Source: Psococerastis gibbosa (lineage: Eukaryota; Arthropoda; Insecta; Psocodea; Psocidae). Taken from it: a stretch of DNA of 64,000 nucleotides. The DNA is taken from assembly GCA_963971405.1 (NCBI GenBank), contig OZ020491.1, forward strand, positions 23,058,855 through 23,122,854. The letters are read 5' to 3'. The position numbers and the translations under genes were made by a program. Under the pieces are notes generated by a model, which made no database searches, was not told the DNA's origin, and saw nothing but the letters and a program-made list of their open reading frames with translations. Positions 1 to 11,037 of the stretch are shown here, piece after piece; positions within the stretch are counted from its first letter, which is position 1; each line of letters begins with the position of its first letter.

Positions 1-51
1 TACCAGGGGATTAAATAAATACCGGTATTATAATCGCCTCGATCAGGCTGC
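1..51. mobile_element. Partial end of a palindromic element, family C
   Basis: The window opens inside the right arm of an inverted-repeat element whose fuller copies lie at 23768-24427, about 30296-30690 and 30805-31460. The arm keeps the order of a CCGGTATTATAATCG-type block followed by GATCAGGCTGCAG. It is cut off by the window edge on one side and abuts a family-F repeat at about 52. Confidence 0.5.
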
Positions 52-304
52 AGGGGGAAAGGGGAATTGACTGACAGAGTGGACCTCCTGATTATAGTGG
101 ATCCCGAACCACTTGGAGAACATGGTAAAGTCACACGATTAAATCGGGATGTGACCAGGACTCAAAACGCACGTAGACTGGTATAGTCTCAGCGCGTTAT
201 CATGTCCCACCATGTTCCCCTGCCAACGCTGTGCACACTACCAAGTTTGCCGCAGTTTGAAACATGCTCAGCTCTCATGGAATCAACACGGTAAGCCGCT
301 GGCT
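52..304 (-). repeat. Interspersed repeat, family F, copy 1
   Basis: A ~250-370-bp dispersed repeat without a recognisable protein. Copies at 1850-2182, 19066-19437, 26570-26695, 39285-39560, 43752-43930 and 52795-53078 share the blocks CAGGGGAACATG, ATAACGCGCTGAG, AAGTGGTTCGGAAT and CAGGAGGTCCACCCTGTCAG (written in the plus orientation of copy 2). I cannot assign a class. Confidence 0.6.
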
Positions 305-339
305 AAGTAAATTACTACTAATGTACTTGAATCGCTCTT

Positions 340-410
340 CTGTCGATACATGTCTTGTCTTGTCTTGTCATGTCATATCTCGTCTTGTATGTCTTGTCTG
401 TCTTCAATGT
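340..410. repeat. Degenerate TGTCT simple repeat
   Basis: Short run of TGTCTTGTCT-type units with interruptions, between the family-F copy and the tandem repeat that follows. Confidence 0.6.
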
Positions 411-504
411 CGATACATGACATGTGGCCTTCACTAACACAAACTGGCCACTGTCAACTTGAACTCCTTCCTCAGCAATATAGGGTCAGCACGATTCCTC
501 CATG

Positions 505-1380
505 GTATCCGCAGGATATATAACAAAGTATGGGTCAAATATATTAGTAGTTCAGAAGAAATTGAATTTCCTAAACTTCCCGACATACTCAGCTGTATCG
601 TCCCGTACAAAACCTCTTTAGACCCACTCAACGCTAATTTGCGCTTTTCCCCTATCCTCAATGTGCGCCTGAGAGTGGCTCGTTCCCGCCATGATTTTTT
701 TAATTAAAATAGTTAGTGACGTTTGTTAACCGTCAGCAGCAACTCGGCTTCTTTATGCATTTGTCTTAGAATTAGAGATATTACGATATACAACAAAGTA
801 TGGGTCAAATAATTTAGTAAATCTGAAAATAATGAAGTATCTAAACTTTCTCAAACCCCTTTGAACATACTCAGCTGTATCTGTATCAGGACATGTAGCG
901 TAGTGGTACGGACTCTGACTTTCACCCGAAAGATTGTTGGTTCGAGTCCCACACTGGCTACATTTTCTGGCCATGCTTCGGAGGGCAAGTAAAGCAGGCG
1001 GTCCCGGGTCATCCTAGTTGAGTGTAAGAGAGGGCTTTATAGCCCTAACTCCGCTAGGTTGGCTTAGTAATAGAAACAATAAAAAGCCCTTATTTATTTA
1101 TTTATCTTACCCTTCAAAACCAATTTAATCGATATTACAATATTTTGTTCTATTTTGACCCACAACTACCCTCTCCCCTGGGTTAAACTTATTAGTAGAT
1201 CAGAAAAAAATGAATTATCTAAACTTCCCGACACCCCTTCGTACATACTCAGCTGTATCTTCCCCTTCAAAACCTCTTTAGATCCACTCAACGCTCGTTT
1301 GCGCTTTTTCTCTCTCCTCGGTGTGCACCCGAGAGTGGCTCATTCCCGCCAAGACTTTCTTTTTAATTAAAATACAATTG
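505..1380 (+). repeat. Three diverged copies of a ~200-bp repeat, middle one split by a SINE
   Basis: Units at about 511-711, 780-887 (continuing at about 1105) and 1179-1380 share an AAAGTATGGGTCAAAT-like start, TACTCAGCTGTATC in the middle, CAAAACCTCTTTAGA and a GAGAGTGGCTC end. The open frames in these units (459-707, 1155-1370) look like frame shadows of the repeat. The middle unit is interrupted by the SINE at about 888-1104. Confidence 0.65.
888..1104 (+). mobile_element. tRNA-derived SINE, family 1, copy 1
   Basis: The 5' part is tRNA-like: an A-box-like TAGCGTAGTGG near 897 and a B-box GGTTCGAGTCC near 940. A central domain CATGCTTCGGAGGGCA follows, then a tail with GTGTAAGAGAGGGC, a short hairpin, CCGCTAGGTTGGC, and a TTATTTATTTATT end. 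Pol III transcription from the internal promoter and mobilisation by a partner LINE are expected for this class. A TATCT target duplication is possible but short. The tRNA-like head lacks a full cloverleaf, so this is not a tRNA gene. Confidence 0.85.
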
Positions 1381-1849
1381 AAAACCGGGTACACTGTAAT
1401 TGCAAGTTCCCACTATATAGTTTCCTCCTTTTTGACTTTTAAAGGGGCTGCTTTAGCTAGAGGGCTGTTGCTGCTGTATAACGTTGAAATAGAGAAAGAT
1501 ATAACTTGAGAGATAACACAATATTTTGTTTCATATCAACTCCCGTTTTAACAGCGTCTATTATTGTTAGGGGAAGTCTTCAGCATCTCAAGTTTAGCTC
1601 CAAGTTTGACAATAAAATTGTGTAGGGTTAGGAGGAACGCTTTAAAGCTAAGTATGATAATTGTTTTTTTTTAGAAAATAATGTAATAATACCGTACCAA
1701 TTATAACATTTTGTAGTTACATAATTAAATGGGAAAGATATAAAGGAAATATGTTGAAAAGGAGCTTTGCATGCCAAAGGGTATGCCCATAGTATAAGCC
1801 ACACATTGTAGTATTAGGTGATATACATAACACTGACATTTAACTATCG

Positions 1850-2182
1850 CCAACGGGCTTACCATGTTGAATCCATGAGAGAGGGCATGTTTCACGGCAA
1901 ACTTGGTAGTGTGAACAGAGTTGGCAGGGGAACATGATGACGCGCTGAGACTATACCAGTCGGTCTACGTGCGTGTCGAGTCCTGGTCACCTTCGATTTA
2001 ATCCTGTGACTTTACCATATTCCCCAAGTGGTTCGGAATCAGGAGGTCCACCCTGTCAGTCAACTCCTCTTTCCCCCGAGGTGAAAGAGTCTGCCCTTAG
2101 GGTGTCTCAAGTTAACAAACAGACTCACTCTCCCCGCCAGGCTGACAGGGTTGCTTGAAGCAGAAATGCTGAAAAAATACGT
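1850..2182 (+). repeat. Interspersed repeat, family F, copy 2
   Basis: A nearly full copy: it opens with GCCAACGGGCTTACCATG, carries AACATGATGACGCGCTGAG and AAGTGGTTCGGAATCAGG, and ends with CAGGCTGACAGGGTTGCTTG and an A-rich stretch. Open frames on either strand here are not conserved between copies. Confidence 0.65.
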
Positions 2183-2204
2183 TGGAAACAACAACACACA
2201 TAAC

Positions 2205-2402
2205 TAACTTTGGTTGAAGAGGTAACCTCCTCATTATAACCTAAATTAGAGGATATAGTAAAAACTGGAATTGGCGGGATTCGAAACCACGATCTACGCC
2301 TACTCGTGCGTTGTCTATTGGTTAAGATTACTCCCCGGTTAGGCGTAGTTCGTGGGTACAAATCCCGCCAAGTTCAGCTTTTTCTAAATCCTCTAATTTC
2401 GG
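2205..2402. mobile_element. Palindromic element with tRNA-like arms, copy 1
   Basis: A ~195-bp inverted repeat. The left arm reads GAGGATATAGTAAAAACTGG then TTGGCGGGATTCGAAACCA; the right arm is the reverse complement, CAAATCCCGCCAAGTTCAG then AAATCCTCTAATTTCGG. Each arm carries a B-box/T-arm-like motif. A second, better copy is at 26133-26487. It resembles a foldback or MITE built on tRNA-like sequence. Confidence 0.6.
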
Positions 2403-2449
2403 CAATAGTAAAAATTCTAAAAGTCTGGGTGAGCGGTAAGCGGTTTCTT

Positions 2450-2760
2450 TAGTAGAATTTAGGGCTCTATATTAGACAGGTATTGTCATCATTTTGTATC
2501 CATTATAAGTCTGGTGTGTAAGCCAAGCATTGGGTGTTCACCTATTTATTTTTAGAAATTTATCGTTGCTTATTTATTGTTATTTAAAAATCGTTCTATC
2601 AATTAGGGATGTGTTTAATAAAAAAATGCTAAAACGTCTTTTAGTTTTTTTTCAATCTTTTACTTTTCTTACAATACTTACCATATAGGAAATATAGGAT
2701 ACAAAATGGCGGATGACAATACCCAGGTATATAGTGCCTTAGAAGAATTCATCGAATATC
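2450..2760. mobile_element. Long-TIR MITE-like element
   Basis: An inverted repeat of about 60 bp per arm. The left arm has GAATTTAGGGCTCTATATT, GGTATTGTCATC and TTTTGTATCC (2456-2500). The right arm has the reverse complements GGATACAAAATGG, GATGACAATACC and TATATAGTGCCTTAGAAGAATTC (2697-2752, with mismatches). No coding frame lies between the arms. Confidence 0.6.
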
Positions 2761-3235
2761 GGGCTTCTGCCAGCTACAAGAAGTAGACAACTCCCCCCTC
2801 CAAATATTATATACAGTATAAGCCACGGCTGTACATATCTCAGTGCAATTGCAACACGTTTATGCGGTAATCATGAAGGAAGATATTACAGTACACGCAA
2901 TGGTCTCTAGTCATTTATTCTAACCAGAAACAAAGCACAAAATGGAACTGTAGAGAGAAAGAGAAAAGCTCTCTATACGTTAACATTTAACTCGGTTAAT
3001 TTCAGTGAGTTGCTTTTACGGGAATATATATGAACGCTGACATTCGGAATATTAATTTTCTTGATTTTAACGACGTGCTTTCATATAATTGTGTTATGTT
3101 TTAAGACGAAGTTGAGGGGGGGGGGGGGAGAATCAGCGTGGCTTCCATAGGACAGGGTTATACGCTGAGTGCAGCCGCGGAAACCATTTTGTTGAAAAGC
3201 ACTCTGGAAAGCTCAGCCACCGTTACCGCAGTTTG
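2761..3235. other. No gene or clear repeat seen
   Basis: AT-rich sequence with a poly-G tract near 3115-3128. I see no protein-coding signal here. Confidence 0.5.
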
Positions 3236-3239
3236 ATTC

Positions 3240-4367
3240 AGAAGTTGCACCCTGGGATATTGAAGTGGAAGGTTAAAAAGGTTATGTGCCTCATTTCGGA
3301 ATGCGTTATTGATGTCTGACATTCTCGTTGGTGTTAAATTGGACGTGGAAACGGAAAAAGGCTGGATTGGACAATGGATTTTTCAATATTTTACTTATAA
3401 ATAAATAAGGACTTTTTATTGTTTCTATTATTAAGCCAACCTAGCGAAGTTAGGGCTATAAAGCCCTCTCTTACACTCAACTAGGAAGGCCCGAGACCGC
3501 CTGCTTTACATGCCCTCCGAAGTATGGCCAGAAAATGTAGCCAGTGTGGGACTCAAACCAACAACCTTTCGGGTGAAAGTCAGAGTCCGTACCACTGCGC
3601 TACATGTCCATCCACTTATAGAAGCTGGTGAATGTTTTTTGACGTGAGAACGTCTAATAAATCAATAAACGCTGGCTTGAACACTGGGTGCATGCACGAA
3701 AAAGTGTTTCGCACTCGCTTACGCTCATTGTCCGTTACGCCGCATCTTAGTGTGGTTTTAATTGCTTATGACAATAACAATTTTTTTTTTCCATTTTTTT
3801 GAATTTATTTATTTATTTTTGTTTTGACGTTGTCACGTTAAACTATCGTCCGTAAATCGACTTTACAGACAACCAATTTTTTTTTTAATTTCATGCATTG
3901 CGAGGAAGGTTATGTGCCTAATTTTGGAATGAGTTACTGATGTCCGACAGTCTCGTTGGTGTTTAATGGGACTAGGAAACGGAAAGAGACTGGATTGAAC
4001 TATTGATTTTACAATATTTAAATTGTAGAAGCAGGTGATGGTTTAATTTTTACTTTCATGCATTGCAAGGAAGGTTATGTGCCTCATTTTGGAATGAGTT
4101 ATTGATGTCCGACAGTTTCGTTGGTGTTAAATTGGACTTGGAAACGGAAAGAGACTGGATTGAACTATAGATTTTACAATATTTCACTTATAGAAGTTGG
4201 TGAATGTTTTTTTTTTTAATTTCATACATTGCGAGAAAGGTTACGTGCCTCATTTCGGAATGAGTTATTGATGTCCGACAGTTTCGTTGGTGTTAAATTG
4301 GACTTGGCAACGGAAAGAGACTGGATTGAACAATAGGTTTTACGATATTTTATAGAAGCTGGTGAAT

Positions 4368-4402
<35 letters not shown>

Positions 4403-4440
4403 CATGCATTGCGAGGAAGGTTATGTGCCTCATTAAGTAA
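3240..4440 (+). repeat. ~165-bp tandem repeat, about 4-5 units
   Basis: Units begin near 3905, 4070 and 4236, with a diverged one near 3278 and a partial one near 4415. Each holds GGTTATGTGCCTCATTT, GGAATGAGTTATTGATGTCC, GACAGTTTCGTTGG, CGGAAAGAGACTGGATTG and a T-rich stretch that varies in length between units. A SINE at 3400-3613 splits the first unit, and about 250 bp of other sequence separates that unit from the rest. Confidence 0.75.
3400..3613 (-). mobile_element. tRNA-derived SINE, family 1, copy 2
   Basis: Minus-strand copy of the same SINE as at 888-1104. The tail is at the left (AATAAATAAGG, then GCCAACCTAGCG), the central domain (CCTCCGAAGTATGG) in the middle, and the B-box complement (GGACTCAAACC) near 3548. 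The flanks carry ACTTATA at 3393-3399 and 3614-3620, a 7-bp target-site duplication that fits insertion into the tandem repeat. Confidence 0.87.
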
Positions 4441-6480
4441 GTAAGCAGTCTCGTTGTTATAGGCAGTATCTTACACATATTGAGTAACGATAGTACTAAT
4501 AAGGCAGAAGCGGAAATCTCGCAGCCAGCCCCTTAATTAGTTGGAACGTGGTTAGAGTTTAATTGGTGTAAAGCAGTAATTTGCCTTACAAAGGAACAAA
4601 TCTACAGTATATCTCTTTCACCATGAGAATAGTGTATGCCACAGTAGTCATTCTGCTGCTGATACATCCCCTGAGATTTTACTGTAAGTACCTTAGGTTG
4701 CACCTACAGTGCAACAACATCACGATACTGATGCCTACCAAGTTACAAGTTACATTACAAGTTACGTTGCTTTGAATTCAGTGGCACGTTGTAATTCGTA
4801 GATTCGAATTCGACACACTGTATAGCGGAAAGGTATATAATAGTGGATTAAAAATACCCACTGTTATGTGCCGTAAGGGTGTACGTCCCGTAGGAAATAG
4901 ATTTCCCGAAATCCGTTGTTTTTACAGACTTCTTATTTTTTATTTAATTAACACAGCAAGATATTAAAGATTCGGCTCATTTATTCTAGGTGGAATACAC
5001 CTGTATTTTAATTAAAGACGAATGATTACACACTCTAATATGCAATAAATATATTCGATCGAAAAAATATTTGGAATGTTTATGTTGAGGTATCCGATTT
5101 GAATGTTCTAATATGCGAGTGTGCAATAGGGAAAACAGCATTGAAGCATTAAACATTGGTAATATACATTAAATTATAATGAGTATACACATATTTAACA
5201 ATGGGTTAGTTGGACTTACATTGCCCGTATGTTAATATTCATTGAAGGCATGGACGGAGCCCATTGTCAGGGGGGATGGGGTGATGTTTCGGGAGTGGTT
5301 GCGACTCCTATCATCAGGCTAAGTCCTGATAAGGATAAGGATAAGGATAATGGACTCATTGCTCATCTCTTTTACTCTGAATTTTTGAGTCCTAACTCCT
5401 TTGTGAAATAGTATTACACCATTGCCGTTAACCTTTACCAACAGATCATCTACCAATGGTTTCTTGTCTACCATAGCATCTTTCTCTAGCGCAGTAAGTG
5501 CACATAAGCTGAATTCAATGGACCTCGCCAACTTGTCTCAGCATTCTACACCAATAACTGCAATCAGCACTTAAACGTTTAAACGTGGCGTTGGTTATCC
5601 ATCATCAGTTGCGAAAAAAGAAAGGCCGCGCGCGAAATGGAACCCCAAGTGAAAATAACCTAAAAGAGAAGCAATTTAAGGTTCAGCGTTTTTTAATACA
5701 AATGAGTTTTAAGAAACGCTTTTCGGGAAATGGGGAGAAAATAAGGTTTTTGAGATGGTGGAATTTTGCCAAACCCAAAAAGTCTCATCCGTCAGGACAC
5801 ATTTTTTCTTTTACCCCCCCCCCCCCCTGCAATCCCAACCCACACTCCAGCAGCAACCACCCTTTTGCTAGCGCAACAAAAATCCCCAACGTGGATTCAC
5901 AATCCATTTGTTGTTTACTGTAGGAATCAAGATCCAAAGTCAAAGAGTAATTGGGTTTGTATTTCTAGTTTACTTCTATCTTGATTTAGTAGCTTGGAAC
6001 TTCTGGATAGGATTAGGAATAAAGAACGAAAGAAAGCAGTGGTATTTTCTTTTCTAAATTTTATTTGTACCGTATTAGAGAAGTAAATTGAAACTATTGT
6101 GCCAGGAGATATTGCAGTAGCTATGTCAGATCAGTGGTCGCTATCCATGAGGTGCTTTGTGTCCGCGGATATTTCTTTCTTGCATTGGTCATACCATTGG
6201 TGTACCTAAGGGTTTTCCCTATCACGGTGTGATTATGGTTTGTGACATCACGTCAGAAACCCGACATTTGAATCAAAAGCTCGTAAGCTACATATAATAA
6301 TAAGTATAGCAGTATAATTATACATGTTCTCGATTCATAGAAGAATTTTAATTAATCTAAATAAGGTGTAGTGTTTCTCTTACCAGGTTTTTTTTTTAAT
6401 GAAAACATTATTGCACCTTCCGTGTCAAAGAGTCACATGCGGCTCTGGAGCCGCACTTTGCCAACCACTGCTTTAGCCGA
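4441..6480. other. Unassigned sequence with a poly-C tract
   Basis: No gene is supported. Short repeats include AAGGATAAGGATAAGGATAA near 5330 and a poly-C tract at about 5814-5827. The block near 4868-4985 (GTGTACGTCCCGTAGGAAAT, then ATCCGTTGTTTTTA) recurs at 17323-17385 and weakly near 40970, so it is a dispersed repeat of unknown type. The open frames of up to 112 codons near 5585-5984 overlap the poly-C tract and look fortuitous. Confidence 0.45.
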
Positions 6481-6483
6481 ATT

Positions 6484-6560
6484 AGGGCAATTCTATTGAA
6501 ATTTTGACAATCACAAAGCTTTCTTCATACTAACGTACAGAATAAATGGGAAAGCAACAA
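6484..6560 (+). repeat. Terminal fragment of interspersed repeat family R
   Basis: Only the 3' end is kept: AATTTTGACAATCACAAAGC, then TTTCTTCATACTAACG and a GGGAAAGCAA end. It matches the ends of the full copies at 15361 and 41347. Confidence 0.5.
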
Positions 6561-6929
6561 ACCAATTTGTGACAAACCTTATTTCATCATGAAATGTAAT
6601 CAATGCAAAGATGAGAACTTCTACATGACAACAAGGCGGCCTCACCTTTTGAGGGAAAAGAGTTTGTTGGACTGTGAAATTGTCAAAAGTTTCGCGAAAG
6701 ACAATTACCTTAGACGGCTCGCAAGCTGCGTACAACATTGTAAGCACTGTCAGCATGTTTGTTGACTGCTCAAGACTAGATTCAATTTAACGGTTCATGG
6801 CTTTTGCTCATTTCTGAATTCACATAGCCTTTGTCAGATATTTTACCCTTGATTGGACAACCACAGTCTCCCAAAACCTCCACATTTCATTCTGTTCTAT
6901 TTAATCTATGCTTCATATAAACCTTTCTT

Positions 6930-7290
6930 CATCTTGAAGTTACAGACGGTTGGCTGGTTGGTAGCAACATATGGCATCGATCCCTCGATCCTTGCACGCC
7001 CTCTTCAGCTCCACGTATGTATTGGCCCCTACATCCTCCAGCACTTGCTGCAGATACTCTTTTTTCGAACCCCCAGGTCGGTATGATGCAGCTTACGAAG
7101 TGTCGAAGGAAATGTCCAATCTAGTGACCTCTTCGTGTATTTATCGATGCAACCAAAGGTTTTCTTTCACTTCTTCTGGTTAGAACCTCCTCATTTATAA
7201 CATGGGCTTGCCAAGGTGTTCGTAGCATTCGACAATAGCACCACATCTCAAATGCTTCGAATTTTTTTGTAAACCTTTTGTTCAGTATTT
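6930..7290 (-). pseudogene. LINE reverse transcriptase C-terminal fragment
   Basis: Read on the minus strand, the segment encodes pieces typical of the region after the reverse transcriptase domain of RTE/Jockey-like LINEs: a diverged block around the conserved phrase 'EAFEMWCYRR' (7190-7270) and a GRP-containing tail followed by a V-K-D-V-G type stretch (7000-7080). The same LINE end occurs on the plus strand at 62540-62785, where the tail is in frame. No continuous frame links the pieces, so it is a dead, 5'-truncated copy. Confidence 0.6.
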
Positions 7291-8190
7291 TGACCATAAA
7301 TTACGCAGAAGGGCGTCGACCATTTTAAGACCAGAGGATGGTTTTGTGCACACTGCTAGATTTAGACTATGACTATTTAGTAGTAGCGTACGCACAGAAG
7401 GTTAAAAGCTTTGAAGCGATAACAACAATCGAATCGTTGCAAAATTCAAGCCCTTTCGTATGAAAAACCTTCACGAGGAACATATTAGTAGTAATAGTCA
7501 GCAGCGCATACAATAGGTCAAAAGGATTAAGTTCATACTAAAAAACGCACCCCTAAATAAGGAAAAACATCCCTTATAGCAGCTATTCTAAGAATGTTTC
7601 ATAAATTATCCAATAATACGGACAGAAACATTAAAAAATATTCCCCATAGTAAAATGGATCTCATAAAGCAGTTGTTATTTCATAAGAAAAATTAGTAAC
7701 AAGACTTCATTAGCGTTTGCAATTACTCTTCCATACTGTTTCCTCTTTTTGTGGCCTTTTCATTACTTCTAATTTGTTTTCTTCAGAACGAATTATAAAG
7801 AACTTCAGAAAAAGGTTTGGTATTATGCTGGTATCATTCTCTGGTGTATACTGTGTAGCAGAAAATAATTACTGGAGAGTATCTCTTTTTAGAGCTTTCA
7901 ATTTAATAAAAATACTTGACGGAAAAATTTAATATTCGACATTGTGTCTCTTAGTAATATAATTAATGTTCTGCACAGTAACTTATAACACATAATATAT
8001 ATTGTATGAAGTATGTAAAAAATGCCATTATATCGGCAAAACTGTCGTTTGGAACAATGAAGAACCGTTACGAATGAACCCGTATATGCTTTAAACTGGT
8101 ACAGGTACCGTAACAGGTAACATGGACCAAACTTTCAAAGGGGATGCGACCTAGTGGGTTTTGTTTTCAATACAATATGACATAATTAAG
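7291..8190. other. No gene or clear repeat seen
   Basis: AT-rich sequence. The 71-codon frame at 7717-7932 shows no recognisable domain. Confidence 0.45.
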
Positions 8191-8191
8191 C

Positions 8192-8386
8192 CGTAGAATC
8201 CGGGATGATAGGTGGTAGTCGATCTGAGAGCGTACTCCCAAACGTTTCGTCAATGTCTGCGGTCGACATCTTCAGTGGCACTACATAAACTTCTAAGATT
8301 GTATCTCGGAGATTCAGCAACTGCTTCTGTTGACAAAACGTTTGAGAGGACCCTTTCGGATCGAAACCTATCATGCCGGATGCTAC
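8192..8386. mobile_element. Imperfect palindrome, MITE-like
   Basis: About 195 bp. The left arm has GTAGAATCCGGGATGATAGG and CCAAACGTTTCG; the right arm has AAACGTTTGAGAGG and CCTATCATGCCGGATGCTAC. Overlapping open frames on both strands follow from the inverted repeat. The arm start resembles the strong hairpin at 55995-56098. Confidence 0.55.
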
Positions 8387-8399
8387 TGCTCCAGCCCAT

Positions 8400-8535
8400 T
8401 GTTTGGGGAGAAGGGGGGGGGGGGTAGTTATGGGTCAAAATGGGAAAAACATATGTACCTAGTATCGATTAAATCAGAGCATAATAAATTAACTTACAAT
8501 ATATTTGCCATATTTTTTAGGGGGGGGGGGCAGCT
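8400..8535. repeat. Two poly-G tracts
   Basis: Runs of G longer than nine bases lie near 8411-8424 and 8520-8530. They may form quadruplexes and are hard to sequence to an exact length. Confidence 0.6.
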
Positions 8536-8599
8536 ATCAGTCCATGGGGAAGCCTTTGTAATTATAAAATATGGTGTACGAATGGGTAAGTATTAGTCA

Positions 8600-9240
8600 T
8601 AAGCGTATAATACCGAGGATATGTAAATAAGAAAACAGAAGCTAAGTAAGCACTGTGTACTTCATTCTGTTGTATTCTATTTCACTATTAGTAAAAGAAG
8701 ACAAGGGAAATTTCTACAGCGGCAGATAGTAAATTAATTTGGAATTGAGAAAGGCGAAACCTCGAGAAAGCAGTAAATTCATTCGAAAATCCAAAGAATG
8801 TCAACCAAAGAAGAATATTATGGGAGTTAAAAAAAAAGACGGAACGTCGGAGGAATATTAGAGTCAGCAATACGTCAACATCTATCAACCAGTCTTAGCA
8901 TCTTTCAAGACTGCGCGCCAAAAATTTCAAAATTGGAAATTGGGCTTTAGTAAGATGGCGGGGGGTTTTCTCAGAGAATGAGAGGTCCCCCTTTTCTGAT
9001 TGGCGCTTCCATCAATCTTTGATTTCTCAGGATTGGCTTCGTGATAGTCGTGCTCTTTGTCCTTTGGAGAGAATAATGAGGTTTTGTGGGGTGGGAGGGG
9101 AGAGGATAGAAGCCTGGAGAGGGGGCGCAGAGTTTGAATGATTGAAAGACATTAATGTGATGAGAGTCTTCGACAATGATTGGTGATTGGTGGGGGAAGG
9201 AGGCGGGGGACAGTGTGGGCGCTAAGACGAAACGCTTCAG
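8600..9240. other. Unassigned sequence, G-rich second half
   Basis: From about 8945 the plus strand becomes G-rich, with several GATTGG motifs (inverted CCAAT) near 8998, 9032, 9178 and 9186. That could reflect an old promoter or a repeat. No coding frame supports a gene. Confidence 0.35.
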
Positions 9241-9419
9241 GTATTAGCAAACGTTGCACAAGCACACAGTGAAAAAGTGATCCAGGGGTTAAGGGGTTGC
9301 TTCATGCTGCATGCAGGTCGTCAATCGCGCTGGGAGTGGGACCAAATGACAGTAGTGGACAGATCAGCAGGTGGGGCTGTGGGCAGTATCCTCAACGGGC
9401 CCACAGTCACACCGGACAT

Positions 9420-9545
9420 TAAGGACGTATTATCTGATCAGATGGGACCCAGGCCACAATTTGAGCCCATAGGTACCCCAGTTGCACTAGTCGAGTTCCA
9501 TTGCATCTGCGGATCTCGCTATGACAGCAGCTTAGACTACTAGAG
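9420..9545 (+). repeat. Short dispersed repeat
   Basis: The block around ACAATTTGAGCCCATAGGT, ACTAGTCGAGTTCCATTGC and TCTCGCTA recurs inverted at 24980-25070. It lies directly beside the LINE RNase H fragment and may be part of its 3' region. Confidence 0.45.
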
Positions 9546-10075
9546 CTCAACCGTCATTAGGAACAGCGCACCCTAGATGCTCATGCGCCAGATCATAAGG
9601 CATTCAGTAAGAATGTGCCATCCACTTTCGACCACCATCCATATCGGCACAGATTGTCCACTTGCACACCAATCCGAGCGAGGTGATATCTGAAATTCCC
9701 GTGACAAGTGAGCAGGGATATCAGCCGAAGCACGCGTGTTCTATCAAATTCCAGTAAACTCTTAGCCCTTTTGGTGTCTGGAAGAGGCACTTCGTATGAG
9801 GCCATTCAGTTTCCTCCTACCATTAAGTATGAAATTTCCTTTTTATATAATCTGATATGGGCACTCGAGTAGTTGCCCATGAATTAGGGAGTATAGCTTC
9901 TGGTCCAACGGGTTGTAGCTCCGATCCTAGACGAGTCATTTCGTCAGCTTGCTCATTTCCTTGAACTCCACTTTGACCAGGAACCCAAATTAATTTGACA
10001 GTGTTGCATCTCGCAATGGTTTGGTGCGAATGCTTGCAGTCACTGACAAGCAGGCGTAGCACGAGCATACAGTGA
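9545..10075 (-). pseudogene. LINE RNase H domain and C-terminus, broken
   Basis: Minus-strand frames encode the end of a retrotransposon RNase H. From 10068 downward there is a stretch ending in LIWVPGQSGVQGNEQADE, the hallmark of the last RNase H block: the family has H in the position read here as Q of 'GQSG', while the N-E-x-A-D aspartate is kept. The next segment (about 9800-9600) carries the conserved linker RVLRLISLLTCHGNFRYHL, then an eroded zinc-knuckle region. Frame changes separate the two halves. LINEs with an RNase H domain after the reverse transcriptase (I/R1/LOA-like groups) have this order. The catalytic His to Gln change and the frameshifts indicate a dead copy. Confidence 0.75.
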
Positions 10076-10079
10076 AAAA

Positions 10080-11035
10080 ATAAGCCTGGGGTTAAGCTAA
10101 CCCGGAGTTAAAACGTGCTTACAAACAAAAAGCGGTAGACTGTCGTTTCGAACCTTGTCCTCACGGTCAATTGCCCAGCTCCTTGCCATAAACTGGGCTA
10201 CAGCGGATCCTATACGGGCTCTTCCACGCGAATACAGCGCCTGCCCATATATATACACTGATAATCGGAATTTCAGAACTATTCTGGAGCTGTGACGCAG
10301 TGCGACGATGACATAGTCAGAAGCCGAGAGGTTAAGCTATGACATGGTTACAGCTGAATCAGCAGTTCTGCACCTGACAGAATGACAACCTAGCTGACGT
10401 CTCTCCGGTCAGTCCGCTCTCTGAAATTCCCAAATGTTTGGTGCTGAGAGTGCGGACAACTTCCTACCACAGGCACTGCTGAAATGCGATTTACCGAAGG
10501 GTCAGTCAGCATCGCTGAGAGTAAAGCATGTAATTCTTAGGGTGGTTCCCACCAACTCTTTGTAATTGTTTCCCTCTTTAAATGCTACCCACAAATTAAT
10601 TTTTTCAATTTCTTATATTTCAAAATTCTACCTGTAGATTTTAATATAGTGCTGCATATAAGTATTTCCTTCATTTTTTTTTATATTTTATTATATACCT
10701 ACCATGGAAAAAAATACATTTAGAAAAGTTCAAAACCGAAAGGTTTGTCTGAATACATGTTCATAGTTCATGAAAATTACGATTAATTAATACTAATTAA
10801 ATATTCTAAACATAACTAATAATATAACTATAAAAGGAAACAACATGATTTTTTCTTATTATTATAAAACAATGCAACCATTATCTTGTATTGCAATAAT
10901 TTATTAATTTGAATTTCCACCTACATATAAACCCAGGTGTTACGTTAGTCCCAAATCACCGTAAAAGGGCTGCTGGAGTGACCAGTATCCTACGTTCCAT
11001 ACCTATTAATTTAATACTATTGCATGTAATAATGT
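10080..11035. other. No gene seen
   Basis: GC-neutral until about 10550, then strongly AT-rich to 11035. I recognise no element here, apart from the repeated phrase CAGTGAAAAA near 9269 and 10069 that flanks the LINE fragment on both sides. Confidence 0.4.
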
Positions 11036-11037
11036 AA

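Noticed and set aside
894-962. Possible tRNA gene
   Set aside because: A- and B-boxes are present but the cloverleaf is incomplete and the same sequence recurs as SINE heads at six sites.
3240-4440. Regularly spaced repeats suggesting a CRISPR array
   Set aside because: Unit length of about 165 bp with no unique spacers in a eukaryotic TE context; it is an ordinary tandem repeat.
5585-5984. Overlapping plus-strand frames of 112 and 72 codons
   Set aside because: Both cross the poly-C tract, the two frames compete and neither shows a motif.
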